Shown here one piece after another: positions 35,908 through 47,694 of a DNA stretch of 64,000 nt (position 1 is the first letter of the stretch; each line of letters begins with the position of its first letter). The DNA lies in NCBI GenBank assembly GCA_037126765.1, contig JBBCBC010000022.1, forward strand, positions 2,170,001 through 2,234,000, read 5' to 3'. The notes beneath the pieces are model-generated. The model ran no database searches, was not told the origin of the DNA, and worked only from the letters and a program-made list of their open reading frames with translations. Both the position numbers and the translations under genes were made by a program. Origin of the DNA: Stenogyne calaminthoides (lineage: Eukaryota > Streptophyta > Magnoliopsida > Lamiales > Lamiaceae).

Positions 35908-38900
35908 TCAGCAGGGCTGCTCCTCCTTGTTAGACCACTGGAATTCTATTTCCAAATTTCTCGAGGGCCCACTTTTGCTCTCAGGCAGCAGGGTATATTC
36001 ACCCGCAACAGCACCTAGCATCACTACACGATCGATTTGTATAGTAACCTTTCCAAATGAGCTCTGCATAAGGGCAAGAAAGTAATTAGAGTAGGTACGA
36101 GAGATTGTATTAAAAATGAGCAAATACAAGAATTCATCAAAAACATGTTACTTTAGTTTATTTACCTTGCCCATTTTGCTCTTGTTCTTGCATGAAATAT
36201 GAAGTTTCTGGCCTTTGGGAGGACTTTCAAACGACCACGAGAAGCTCTCATCCCATTCAGGATTAGGACCGGTCGATACAACCTAAAAGTGAAAGACATT
36301 TGCATTAATTACAACAATGGGTCCGAAACAAAAGAGTTTGTAGATGAGTGTTTTCTTTGGTTGGTGTCTTTAGGCACTTTTTTTTTTTGGGTGGGGGGTT
36401 TGGCAGCCAACTTGTTTTTTTTTTTTAAAAAAAATTTGCAAATAAATTCACATCCTTTTATTATTGTTTCATTTTAAACACAACCTTTTGTTTTGTTTTA
36501 ATTTAATCACAACCTTTTAATCTTGTTGCAGTTTCACACGCTAACATGTCAACAGGACTTCCCAGAAAATAGTCAAGTGATAGAACTGCAACAACTTGAA
36601 AGATCATGTATTGAATTGCAAATTTAAAAAACATATATTGTAATTGTAAAAACATGAAAAGTCATAATTTTTTTTGCAGTTAAACCCCCTTTTTCAAACG
36701 AGACTCTTTCTTTAAGATAGAGGGAGTATGTATTTTCATACCTTGGTCTGCCGAGGGGGTGTATTTCCAAGAGTAAGCTTGCAATATACACTGGGGTTTC
36801 CAACAGATTGCCTCATATTGTTTCCTTGCTTGATTATCACAACTAGTGTTCCTGGCAAACACTGCAGTAAAAATTCAGCTTTCTCCTGAAACCGTGGTGG
36901 ACCCGACTGAATCAAGAACTGCAATAGGGGTATTGCATCGGCGGCTGCAATAGATTGTGCTCGAGAAACTTCAGCTGGACATGCTGACCAGGCTTGCCGC
37001 AGAAAAAACAGTGCGTCCAAGGCGGCTTCTTGAGTTGCCTCCGATCCTATCTTAAGAGACGTAACGAGATGAGGAATACTTAGAGTTGCAGGTTCGGTGG
37101 CTCTGAGACGGGGAAAGTTGCCAAATAGAGCATTCAGAGCCTTCAGATACTCTTCGTTTACCACCCCAGTAGCCCACAAGTCTTTCTCGATTGCAGCTAC
37201 AATAGATATAGATAAATTATATCACAGATACATTAAAATTTAGAGTTAATTTCACAAATCGACCTGTATTTTTGCCCGAATCCAATTCTAGGCCTTTTTC
37301 ATTTTACTTTATTTGGTTCTTTTGGTGTCAATTTGGTCCTCTTTGGTGGAAAATTCTTTTTTTTTTTATCCCAAATTAAAACTTTGGGGGGTTTTATGTC
37401 ATCCGGCCAAATTGAACAGTGATTCCTCCACCAAAAACAAAATTCCAGAGTTGGGGTAATTGGATTGAGAAATTGGAGGTAGCAACAGAAGGAGTTGGAC
37501 CAGACGAAGAGTTCGGTATAGGTAACAGCCTTCGATTCACCGGAAAACAGCCTTCGATTCACCGGAAAATGACCGGAAATTGGGCAAAGAAGCACAAATT
37601 CATGAATGAATGGTGATTCGTCCCACCAAAAAAGGAAATTCCTGGATTAGATTTAAAAATTGAAAGTAGCAATAGAACAGGTTGGACGAGACGAAGAGTT
37701 TGGTATAGGACCAGAAAATGGGGTTTTCCAGTGAAAAGGACCAAAATTGACACCAAAAGGACCAAAATTGGATTCGGGCAAAGATTCAGGACAATGTGTG
37801 AAATTAAATCCCAAAATTTAAGTATGAAGAGATGAGTTTTACCTGTTATAGCTCTCACGGTTTCACTTGAAGCATATTCTTGAATGGTGTTATTAGAAAA
37901 AAGAAGTTTAACAAACATTGCTGCCTGTATTGATGTGTCAGGGTCACTAGAACCAATCAAATCAAGCACAACTTGAACACCACCAGCTTCTGCAACGGCC
38001 CTTTTGTTTGATCGACTGTACATTACGAGGTTCTGTAAAGCACATATAGCTACTACTTTCATTTCTTCTGTAGGTTGATCTTCTAGAAGATTTACTAATG
38101 CTCTACAGGCTGAAACAGCATCTGATGATCGAGCAAGACCCTCATTCTGGAACAGGTCACCTAGAGCAAGGGTAGCCAGTAACCTCGCTTGTTGGCCTTG
38201 CGTTTGAGGATCCAAAAGGTATTGGGACAAGGGCAGAATTGCTGATTTCGTAGCTTTAGACTCCCTGATCTTCACGTTGTTCAACAATACCTGATGGAGA
38301 TATTGAAGATAAATATAAGATTTTCAGATTTAGGTTTTATTTGTGTTTCTTGTTCACTGAGGGTATGTTTGATTTGGGATTTGAAAACCGGATTCTGGAT
38401 TTCGAAATCTAAATCTGTTTCTACTTTAAGATCTAGATACCAGTTTTCAAAACTCAATACATCCACTCCTACTAATACATATAATCCCTATGAATACCTT
38501 TTTTTTCTACACCACACTCTCCCCCATGACTCATTAAAGCAGATATGATTTTTTTTATTACTCTTATTTTACTTATCACTTTTCACACCTCTTATTCTCA
38601 CTTTTACAACTTCCAATAAAACACACTAATTATTACATAGTCATTCACTCATTACAAGCAACAATAGTATAACAATATATCACACTCTTACACATCAATT
38701 TGACACAAAGTTAAGCCCTACTCCACTTAATATCAAAACAAACACATACCATTACTTTTTTTTATGACTCAGTTTGGACTAGTCCATCTCAGGAATTGAT
38801 CGCACCCTGGGGGTTTCGAACTTGAGATCTAGAGAGGAGCATACTCCTAAGTCTCGAGCCTACACCACCAGGCCAACCCCTGGGGGTTAAACACATACCA

Positions 38901-41900
38901 TTACTATTTATCAGGATTTTGAAATACATTAGATTTTGAAATCCAGATTTCAAAATCCAATAAATCCCAAATCAAGCATACCCTAAATTATTTCATATTA
39001 TAAATAGATGGGTTTTACATTGTGATTGGGGAGTTGATTTTGATTAATGAAAAAAGAGAGTTCGCACCTCTAGTAGTCTCGCAGCTGTTTCCTCGCACTG
39101 ATGGTTTCTAAGAAGGTCAAGAAGTGCCTCAATTGCTCCACTTTCAGCCATTGCTTCAGCACTGGTGGAGTCATCAGTCTCCAACACTAGAAGAGCATTC
39201 AAAGCACCAACAACTGTTCCCTCCGATCCTGATCTCAGCAATCTAACCAAAACTGCCACAGGTACTTCCAAATAGAATTCAGAACTAAACTGCAAAATAC
39301 TCGATAAAACAGAAGCAGCAAACTCCCACAAAGCATGAGGGAGCAAAGGATCGGATTGAAGTATAACATTTGACAGCTGTCCTACACCACCCTCCTTCGC
39401 AATTTCATTCGGATATAAAATCGCGACGTTGATTAAAGCCCGCACGGCCCGTTGTTGCAAAATTGGAATTCCCGAACCAAGAATGCGTACCAGAGGCCCT
39501 ATCACCTGCTGAGTCAGCGGGTCCCGCTGAAGATGCTCCTCCGAAAGGAGGTGCGACAGAAGTTCGGCCGCCAGCTGTTGCACGGCTGAAGCTGGAGAGT
39601 CGAGCAACGGTAATAGGGGCTCGATAGCTTGCTGTGATGTGAGGTTATAATCAGCCCGGCACTGTGGATGCTCTAAGATATTCACAAGAACTTGCAACGT
39701 GCTATGCTGTCCATCGGGCCCAAACTCCGATTTGGTCAGCAATTGGAAAAGAGGCTCGACAACTTTCGCTGCAGACGGGCCTTTCGCGATGGTCGCGTTG
39801 TTCGTTAGTATTCTGAGCAATTCGGCGAATGCAGCACAGAGGAAATCCGGCGCTTCGTAGAGTATATCGAGTACGCTCTCTATCACTCCTGCTTTCACCA
39901 TTTCTATCTTGCAAACAGGCCTATCTTTACCCAACTTAACAAGAGCTCTAGATATAGCTTCATGGAGCTGATAATTCCGACCGTAGAGAAGCCCCACAAA
40001 CGGGATAACAGCACCATGCGCAGCTACGAGCTCCGCCAGCTGTTCATCATCGAGGAGTTTATCCAACGCACGCACAATCGAACAATGTGCAGGACTATAC
40101 TCGGTAACGAGCAAAGAAACTAATGGCTCAACACATCGGGCTGCTGCTACAGTAGATCGTATTCTCGTATTGCCAAAGAGTACACAACATAATTCAGCAG
40201 CATCCCCTTTCAGATCCATCGAGGTATTCGATGAAAGAATTTTGCATAACACATCAACAGCATTCATTTCCACATCAGCAACTGCAAGGGCCTTCGATGG
40301 ATTCCCGTTCAGTAGTCTAACCAAGGCAGCAATAGCAGCATGTTGCTCCTTCTCCAAACCCGTACTTAAAATCTCCACCAAAGGCTTGACAGCCTGGCGC
40401 GCTGAATCAGCATTCCGTACATGATCAGCTGAGAATAAGTTTTCCAAGGCTTTAGCAGCACTATATCGAGCAGCCCTTCCACCTAAGCGTAAAACTGCAA
40501 CGAGCTGACTCACTGCACCGGCTGCTGAGTCATGCCTCCTTATCTCAGCTGTGCTGAAAAGAATTCCTAGTAAATCAGTAGCAGCTTTCTCGTACGCATC
40601 TTGTGGGCCCAGAGAGAGATACTTTGTTAACCCTTCCAAGGCCCCCGATTCCACCATAGCAATTTGATTAGAAGGGCAATCTGTGGCAAGTTGTATTAGA
40701 AGTCCTAGAGACAGAAAAGGTGCACCAGGGCGATCTGGAATAGGTTTAAGTAAATCCACTAGGGCTGGAATGGCTTTCCTAGAAGTAGCTCCAAGCCTAA
40801 TATCGTCAACCCTAAACAATCTCTCGAGGGCCACTTGATCGGGATAACGAACCAGAGCAAAGTCGTCGGCCAATTGTAAAAGGTCGTTTATGTCCTCATC
40901 AGCACAACCAAGCAAGAAAATGAGTCCTGTTGCTACTCCTGAATATGCAACCGAGAGAAGTGTTCCCCTGCTGCCATTACAAACGAGACTGGCCACAGCT
41001 TGGGCAGCGAAATATCTGTTTTGCCCCTCTTCTGTCCTCAATAGGCTTGCCAGTACTGGAATAGTTTTCATAGTTGCATGTGAGCGTATGATCTCTCTGT
41101 CATGAAACAGTATCGCTAACAGTAACACACAAATCCATATGCTACTATCCTCTTTATAATCAGTCTGCAAAATTTTAAGAAAAAAATCACAAAAAAAATT
41201 ATTAAACAAATAAACACATGCCAGGACATTATATGAATCATGAGTAATTGAAGGGAAATTTTGTGAGTAATGCTTTTGAAATATCAATACTTTCTCATAG
41301 GTTATGACCATGATCAAAGATGGTAATGGGGCAGGGCGGGTACCTGAAGACCCAGACACGTCCCATTTTCTAAATGGGGCGGGGCTTCCCCTTCTAAAAA
41401 TATTTGATTATGTTAAAAATAATAAAAATATGTTTTAGATATATAACATAAAATTAAAATTTCAATTGAAAAAAATAAATAAATGATATTAAAAGCATGT
41501 TTATGTATTTAATTTCACATTTTAAAGATGTTGATATCAATAGGATTGTTTGTTGAAATATCATATTGTATTTCATATTATGTTTTATCAATATATATTG
41601 GCCTAGAAATTATACATAAAGTTGAAATTGTTATTTATATGTTGTATATACTAATAAGTATGAAAAATATAGTAAAGTATTATATTTATATATATTAGAT
41701 ACAACATATATATGTATATTAAAAAATTATCAACGAAAAAAGGACCAAACTGAGCCGATCAAGGCAAAGTGATACCCAGACCCGTCCGCTCTGCTGCGGG
41801 TCACGAGGTGGGTCGGCCCAAACACTACAGGTTGGCGCGGGTTCAAATTGCCAGGATCGGGTGGGTAATAGTGCATTAAGAAAAAGAAGAATAGAGAGAG

Positions 41901-44900
41901 AGAAGAAAGAACTAAATTGAATACCAGAGTATGCTGAGACATGGATTGAGAAATTCTGTCAGTAAGAACTTCGATGGCACCAGCTTCCATGATCTCAGCT
42001 TTACTTCTGTCATCGTGACTAGCAAGTACCGAAAGAAGCCATGTAGCTATATTGGCACCACTAATGACCGACGTACTTTTCTCAAATGCATCATTACTTG
42101 CTTCTTCTTCTTCTTCAGTTATTCTGGAGACACTTATAACATCCTTGCTGTCCACATCTCCGGCTTGAGAAGACTTTGAAGGAGTCAACATTCCAACAAG
42201 ACAATAAATGAGTGAAGCACTCAAACTCGATCCATTCAAATCTTCAACTACTCTTTGACGATTGACTTTTTCAGTGCATACAAGAAGGGCAGCTCCCCCA
42301 ATTTTAACCCTCGCATTTGAGGAATCGATCACACGTCGAGTGATCGATGCAATGCATCCAGTAGCACAGGAAATTGAGGTCCCAAGAATAACGGGCTGGG
42401 CCCGTGAGAGACGGGATAATATTTCTATAGCCTTATCCTGCAAAAGTGGGGTGGCATCTGCTATACATAAAACTATTGGCATAATGCTACTCGGATATTC
42501 AGTAAGAACAGCCCAAGCAGGTTTAACGTGCCCAATATCTCCAACCGATTCAGAAAGGAAAGCAAGTGCGTCTAATGCCTCAGATGTAGCAACACTTATA
42601 CTATCAGCAGTTTCCAGGAAAGAAACGAGCGCCAAAACTGTTCCATTACGGTTTACACATTCAGTTAAAGCGGAATCAACTTGACGGGATTGGAGAAGAC
42701 GGGCAATTGCTGCTGATGCATGGGCCTTTCCGTCATTTGACCCCTCACGTAGAACTCTAGTAGCAGGTAAAATAATCTCTTCTGAGACAGCTTTCTCCGA
42801 AGCTTCACTATCTAAAAGGAGATTTCCCAATGCACAAACTGCTTGCTCAGCTACCTGCAGCACTGTACAGTTTGCAAGAACCACCAACAAAGGCAAAGCC
42901 TCTCTAGCGGCAGCCGCCACATCCCGATTCTCTTTAACCGACAGAAATATAGCAGCAAGACACCGAGAAGCTTCCACTAAGATGTTCTCAGATTCGAAGT
43001 TTAAAAGTTCGATAGCTGACCAAACAGCCTTAACAGCAACACCACTTTCACGTAAATCCTTTCTGAGATCGAAGATTCCTGCGAGAGCTCGTGCGGACTT
43101 CGCCTGAGTCTCTTCTTTAACTGAGCCTAATATTTTTATCATCGTCTCGATTGCATCATTTGCTGCGCTACCTTCATGTACTAAATCTTTCAGCGGGGCC
43201 ACACAGAGCAAGCTTTTCAATGCATCCAAGACGTAAACTTTGGATTCAGGCAATTCGCTGAGTAATAATGCGGTGAGTTGGCTGATCGTTGCTGTATCTG
43301 ACTTGTGAATCAAATGATTTAAAGTCTTTGCAGCAATCTCCTTCCCGTTGGGGCTCCCATTCTTTAGAAGCCAGAGTAAAGCAGGAACAGCATCAGCACT
43401 TTCAACACAGGCCCGTATATCCTCACTGTGATTACAAAGATTCCCAAGAATCGTTGCGGAATCTTCTTTAGCTTTTGCAGATCCTGTTTCTAGAATTTGT
43501 ACGAGTGGGGGAATACCACCAGCAGCAGTAATAGCCCATTTACTTTCGTCGTTTTCATAAGACAAAAGGCAAAGTAAAGCAACAGCACACTCTTGTTGCT
43601 GCTCCGATGAAAGACCGAGAAGAGATATCAAAAGCTGAATCCCTTCACGACCTTGGAGGGCCTGCCACAAAGTACCATAGTTGTTGCATAAAACGAGGAG
43701 GGATTTTATCAACTCTTCCTGAACTTCATTTGTGGCCATTGTAATTAACCCAATGAGCAGCCTTTTTGCATCAGAACTTGCGAGTTTGCTCGCTAGTATT
43801 CCATTCCCATACAAACCGGCAAGGGCTTCTACTGTGCGCTCCTGGATCAAGAACGACACCTGAGGTTTAAACTGTTGTACCAGTGTCTTCTCTACCTCCG
43901 TTGGATCTGATGATCGAGCATATTCAGATTTATCATCGTATACCATAAGAGCGGAAGCTATCGCACCTAATGTGTCGGCTACTTGCGCCGGAGAGGAGCA
44001 CGATTCGAGGCTTTGACCGAGACTGGAAATGACGTTTGATAAGCCACCAGATATGTTCGCAAGAGCAGACATCGCATTTTCTTGCAAAGCTTGAGCAAAC
44101 TCACCTTGCATGAATTCTTTCGAAGGAGCTATTGTAGCATTTATCAGAACAGGAATACCATTACTCTTAGCAATCTCCCCTCTGGCTTCTTTACATTGTG
44201 CAGAAAGTGATTTAAGGGCAGATGCAGCTTCTGCTCTCACCGAAGCTTCGTTTTCGGGCCCAAGTAGCTTAAGGAGCAGCTTAGTGGCTTCTGCATTAAG
44301 TATCTTAGAACAAACCAAAGCATCTTCCATCATCATACAAGCTAAGAGAAAGCACACATTTGCTTGAGTACTTGATTGGCCTGTAGTAAGCAATTTGACT
44401 AGTATATCAACTCCTCCAGCTTTAACGGTTGAAGGCCAAAATCCCTCTGTGCTGCTAGAAAGATTTCGTAAAGCTCCGGTTAACAAGTCATCAACCACAT
44501 TTCCAGCCTTAATCCCCTTGTGTATTTGTTCCCACAAAACGGGGACAACTCCTTCTGTAGAAAAAATCTTCGAGCCAACATGATCCTTGGCACCATCTTG
44601 AGACACAGCATGTATGGTCTTTGCTGCTGCGATTTGGCCTTCTCTTGAGTTTGACTTCAGAAGACCGAGCAATGGGGGAATGCAACCCCCAAGCAGTACT
44701 CTAACCCGCAATTCGTTCTCTTTGCAGAGAGAACCTAAGACTGTAGCAGCTTGTATCTTTATCCCGAGTGATCCAGACCGAAGAAGAGACACAAGAACTG
44801 GGACCGCTTGAGAATGCGATCCAACGGCGCTAAAAGCACTCTCCCGTGTATTAATTAGCTCGAGCAATTCGCCAAAGCAATTCTCTTTTTCTTGTGATGA

Positions 44901-44969
44901 TGAGGAATTCTTTCGCAATTGCTCGATACATTGTGCAACACTTGCTAAAGTCCCGTCTAGGTCCTCCAT
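35908..44969 (-). CDS. CSI1: Cellulose synthase-interactive protein 1 (CSI1/POM2)
   Basis: CSI1 links plasma-membrane cellulose synthase complexes to cortical microtubules and guides cellulose deposition. Exons 41925-44969, 39068-41164, 37843-38290, 36742-37196, 36166-36282 and 35908-36063 join to 6318 nt: 2105 residues, no interruption. Nearly the whole length consists of armadillo/HEAT-type helical repeats (e.g. SHSQAVPVLVSLLRSGS, GGIPPLVQILETGSAKAKE, GALEGLTKYLSLGPQD, AVVRL-like helices). The last 130 residues form a C2 domain (PGTLVVIIKQGNNMRQSVGN through FQWSNKEE) that binds lipids. MEDLDGTLASVAQCIEQLR marks it as CSI1 rather than CSI3. Arabidopsis CSI1 has about 50 more N-terminal residues; here the matching exons at 47029-47694 are degenerate, so I take the ATG at 44969. 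Introns contain several transposons. The core looks fully functional. Confidence 0.94.
37245..37812. mobile_element. Long inverted-repeat MITE in a CSI1 intron
   Basis: The left arm (taatttcacaaatcgacctg ... gcccgaatccaattctaggc ... ggtgtcaatttggtcc) is mirrored by the right (taatttcacacattgtcctg ... gcccgaatccaattttggtc). Inside, two direct copies of a segment with agacgaagagttcggtatag start near 37440 and 37630. It occupies most of the intron between exons at 37196 and 37843 without disturbing either splice site. Confidence 0.7.
38757..38888 (-). mobile_element. tRNA-derived SINE with 17-bp target duplication in a CSI1 intron
   Basis: On the minus strand the head reads ggttggcctggtggtgtagg (A-box region), then agttcgaaaccc (B box), ending in a run of A. 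aaacacataccattact at 38740-38756 is repeated exactly at 38889-38905. Length, polymerase III boxes, poly-A and duplication all fit. It differs from the SINE family at 11313 and 13536. Confidence 0.78.
41310..41870. mobile_element. Probable hAT relic in a CSI1 intron
   Basis: One side reads gatggtaatggggcagggcg with gggtacctgaagaccc, the other, on the opposite strand, ttacccacccgatcctggca plus atttgaacccgcg; the AT-rich core between is typical of the 'ggatggcaatggggc' hAT group. I could not find a clean target duplication. Open frames reading through it into both CSI1 exons are artefacts. Confidence 0.45.
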
Positions 44970-45765
44970 GTTGCTCCTATCTCTGCAGGTAAAGAGACAT
45001 GACTATCATCAGAACAGTAAAACCTGGTTTGTGTAAAAATTTGAAATAAAACCTATATTTGGCAAAATACCTCGAATCAACACAAAACCGAACCATAAAA
45101 AAGAAAACAGTGTTGAATTTAGGCCTAGGGCTTAAAAAAAATTGGAAAGAAAGAAGAAACTGGGTAACAACACTGCTGCCCTTATACATTAGGTTCTTCT
45201 CCCCCTCTTTTTTTCTTGGTGAATCTTATCTCTGTAGCTGCGCTTTTTTTACTTATGATGAGAATGAAAACTAGACTATACATGTGATGTTTTTTGTGTG
45301 TTAATGGAGTCTAACTTCACAACTTTAGTGTTCATTTCATGTTTATGTTATGTTCTAATGTTCATGAGTTGACATTTGGGTATTATTATGCGATTTTATG
45401 TGGTACTGAACTTTATTGTACGATAATATGTGTCATATAAATATATATATATATTGTCATCGCAGAAAATTGGATTCTTTTTTTTTTTATCTTCGTGGGG
45501 TCTTTCTGAAGGACAGGGGGGTTTGTACCATCTCTGCCGATGTATTTTTACATCCCACAGCTTCGGCAGATTGCTTAGCCCCGTTCATCTTGTGAAATAA
45601 AAAATCAAATTCCATTTCACCCGACTCCATGTACGAATAGAGTGGTCAAAGGGGTAGTAATAAGTCCAATTGATTCTCATATATATATAAATGATGTTTA
45701 GTGAAAAAAGGACAAGAGGCGCACCTAAGGCGTGAGCTTACACCTTGTTTCATTGTTCACCTTGC

Positions 45766-46350
45766 CATAGTTATTAAAGGCGCGCCCGAGGCGCGCCTAA
45801 GGCGCACGGCGCTCGGGGCGCTAGCCACCTCGCCTGCCATAGGTCCAGGCGGTTGGGATTTTTCAAGGGCGCTTTGGGCGCCTTTCGGCTTTTGCGCCTT
45901 GATTTTCGGGCAAAAGGCGCGCCTAAGGCGTGTTTTATGTGACATCTAGGGTTTGAAATAAAAATAAACATTTTTTTATTTGTCAAATAACATCAGAATA
46001 ATAAAAAATACTATCTCTTAAGTCTTAATATTTAAGTGAAACGCATCTAGGGTTTCAAGATTCACTTTTTATCAAGTATAATCGTGCGTTGAAGCATCGG
46101 TAATCGGTATGACTCACGTAATCACATTGATCCTATCTCTTTGAGGGATATGAAAGCAATGAGTGGGTGGTTGGTTTAATGGAAGATGAAGATGAGTTGG
46201 TTCACCAAGGTGGAAATTTGACTTGGGGTATTGCTACAGAAGCAATGGTTAGGTTTACTAAGAAATTATCAAGGTCTTATGTTGTTTTTTCCAGGGATGC
46301 AAGGCGCGCGCCTAAGGCGCCAGGCGCGCCTTGCGCCATTAATAACTATG
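45766..46350. mobile_element. hAT element with GCGC-rich ends and transposase relic, in a CSI1 5' intron
   Basis: Ends catagttattaaaggcgcgc and gcgccattaataactatg are inverted and flanked by caccttgc on both sides (45758-45765, 46351-46358). The sub-ends carry many ggcgc words and several ggcgcgcc octamers. From about 46150 a plus frame reads NEW-VVGLMEDEDELVHQGG then NLTWGIATEA, resembling the C-terminal tail of hAT transposases; stops precede it, so it is a relic. Similar ggcgcacctaaggcg sequence outside (45715-45757) and gcgcccttaacaactatg at 46358-46375 suggest it landed inside an older relative. Confidence 0.75.
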
Positions 46351-47028
46351 CACCTTGCGCCCTTAACAACTATGATATATTTAGCATATAGGAGGAGGCA
46401 AATGGTAATCATAGAACTTAGAGTAACTTTAATGTATATTCATCCACTTATTAAACTTGTATTATATTTTTGTAAGATTTCACAAGAACCTAATTAGATA
46501 CAAAAGAATCTCGTTCAGGTTTATTGTGAGCAATATCCAAGTCCCAAAATATTGATTCCATGGACAGACTGATCTAGGAATATTTAGAATAACCAAGTTA
46601 TCTTCTAGCAACTAATCTCTGATTTTAAGGGCCGATTTAAGGAAAACCAACTCTGGATGCAAGGTTTGCTTACTATCTTAGTCGGAAATGCTTTGAATAA
46701 ATTGTTTATTTCACTGTATATGTTTTTTGTTTTATATTGTGATGTTATAATTTAGCAATGTACTCATAATATAATAAACAGAGCTGTACCGGTTATGCTT
46801 AGAGGTCTCCTTTTCTTCATTTACTTAAAGGAGTAAAGACAGTATCAAAAGTCATCAAAAATTTGAATGCATTTATTTATATTAAAGATATAATGAAATA
46901 ACAGACTAAATATTTATTTTTTCCAAGAGAAAATTGAGTTAAATGGATTTAACAACTGATGAATTTCAAATTCTAGCAACTCAAACCAAGTTTAACCAAG
47001 TGCACAAAAACAAAATAAAGCTACTAAC

Positions 47029-47106
47029 CAACCGTGAACTCATTTTCAAGAGTTAATGTGGGGTTGAAGGCTCTGGGTCATGAAGTCTAGCTTCCCCATT
47101 TCTCTC
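47029..47106 (-). pseudogene. Relic of a CSI1 N-terminal exon with in-frame TAA
   Basis: After an AG acceptor, the minus strand reads ERNGEARLHDPEPSTPH, then TAA (47053-47055), then LLKM. Arabidopsis CSI1 has the pattern ERNG...HDSEPPTPHS-V-KMG just before its MED start region, so this is clearly the matching exon with a Ser codon turned to stop. The 3' end is also changed (ATGAGTTCACGG instead of ATGGG-), and no donor restores the phase of the next exon simply. It may survive as 5' leader. Confidence 0.72.
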
Positions 47107-47612
47107 CTACAACAGAAAAGAGAAGGATGAACTATTATATATTCAAGAACACAACCATAAAGTTCATGGCAAAAAAAACAGTAATTGGTTAAACATGTAA
47201 GCTAGCAGACAATGTAAAACTTGTACTGAGAAGAAAGCAATGCTGAGAATGGTAATTTTTTTAACAAATTACTAATGCTGATAGCTAACAAGCCCACCTG
47301 TGTTGGTAAACTCGAAAAAAGAAAGATATAGCCAACTTTAGCACGATATATTGGTTTGTTCAAAAGTTTCTCAACCTACATAAATGTACAGCACAAGTAA
47401 TCACAAACAACCAATAATCAAACCGCAGCATGAACACCACTATGAGTAGTACATGAGATCTGAACATAACATACAAAGTTTGAAAAACTCCATTAGGTCC
47501 AAGCAATACATCAGATTTCAGATTTGATTACACAATCATATAACTCACAACTAGAAGTTAAATTAAAATTTTACCATATAATTTTCTCAAAAAAAAAAAA
47601 AAAAAAAATTAC

Positions 47613-47694
47613 CAAGTCATTGGGGGCAATGGCGCTGCCATTGGTAACAGGAACCCTCCAACCCAGTGTAGCGCCAGCTTTGCTGTGATGTCAA
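47613..47694 (-). pseudogene. Relic of the CSI1 first coding exon, start codon lost
   Basis: The minus strand encodes ATLGWRVPVTNGSAIAPNDL before a GTAATT donor, matching the known CSI1 start (M-T-S-A-LGWR-P-TNGNG-APND). Where ATG is expected the sequence is TTG ACA TCA, and small length changes put it out of frame with LGWR. Together with the TAA in the next relic exon this shows loss of the ancestral N terminus. Confidence 0.6.

Noticed and set aside
41730..41924. C-terminal extension of the first large CSI1 exon
   Set aside because: The frame runs past a good GT donor at 41924 into a transposon relic; homologues continue with the exon starting at 41164.
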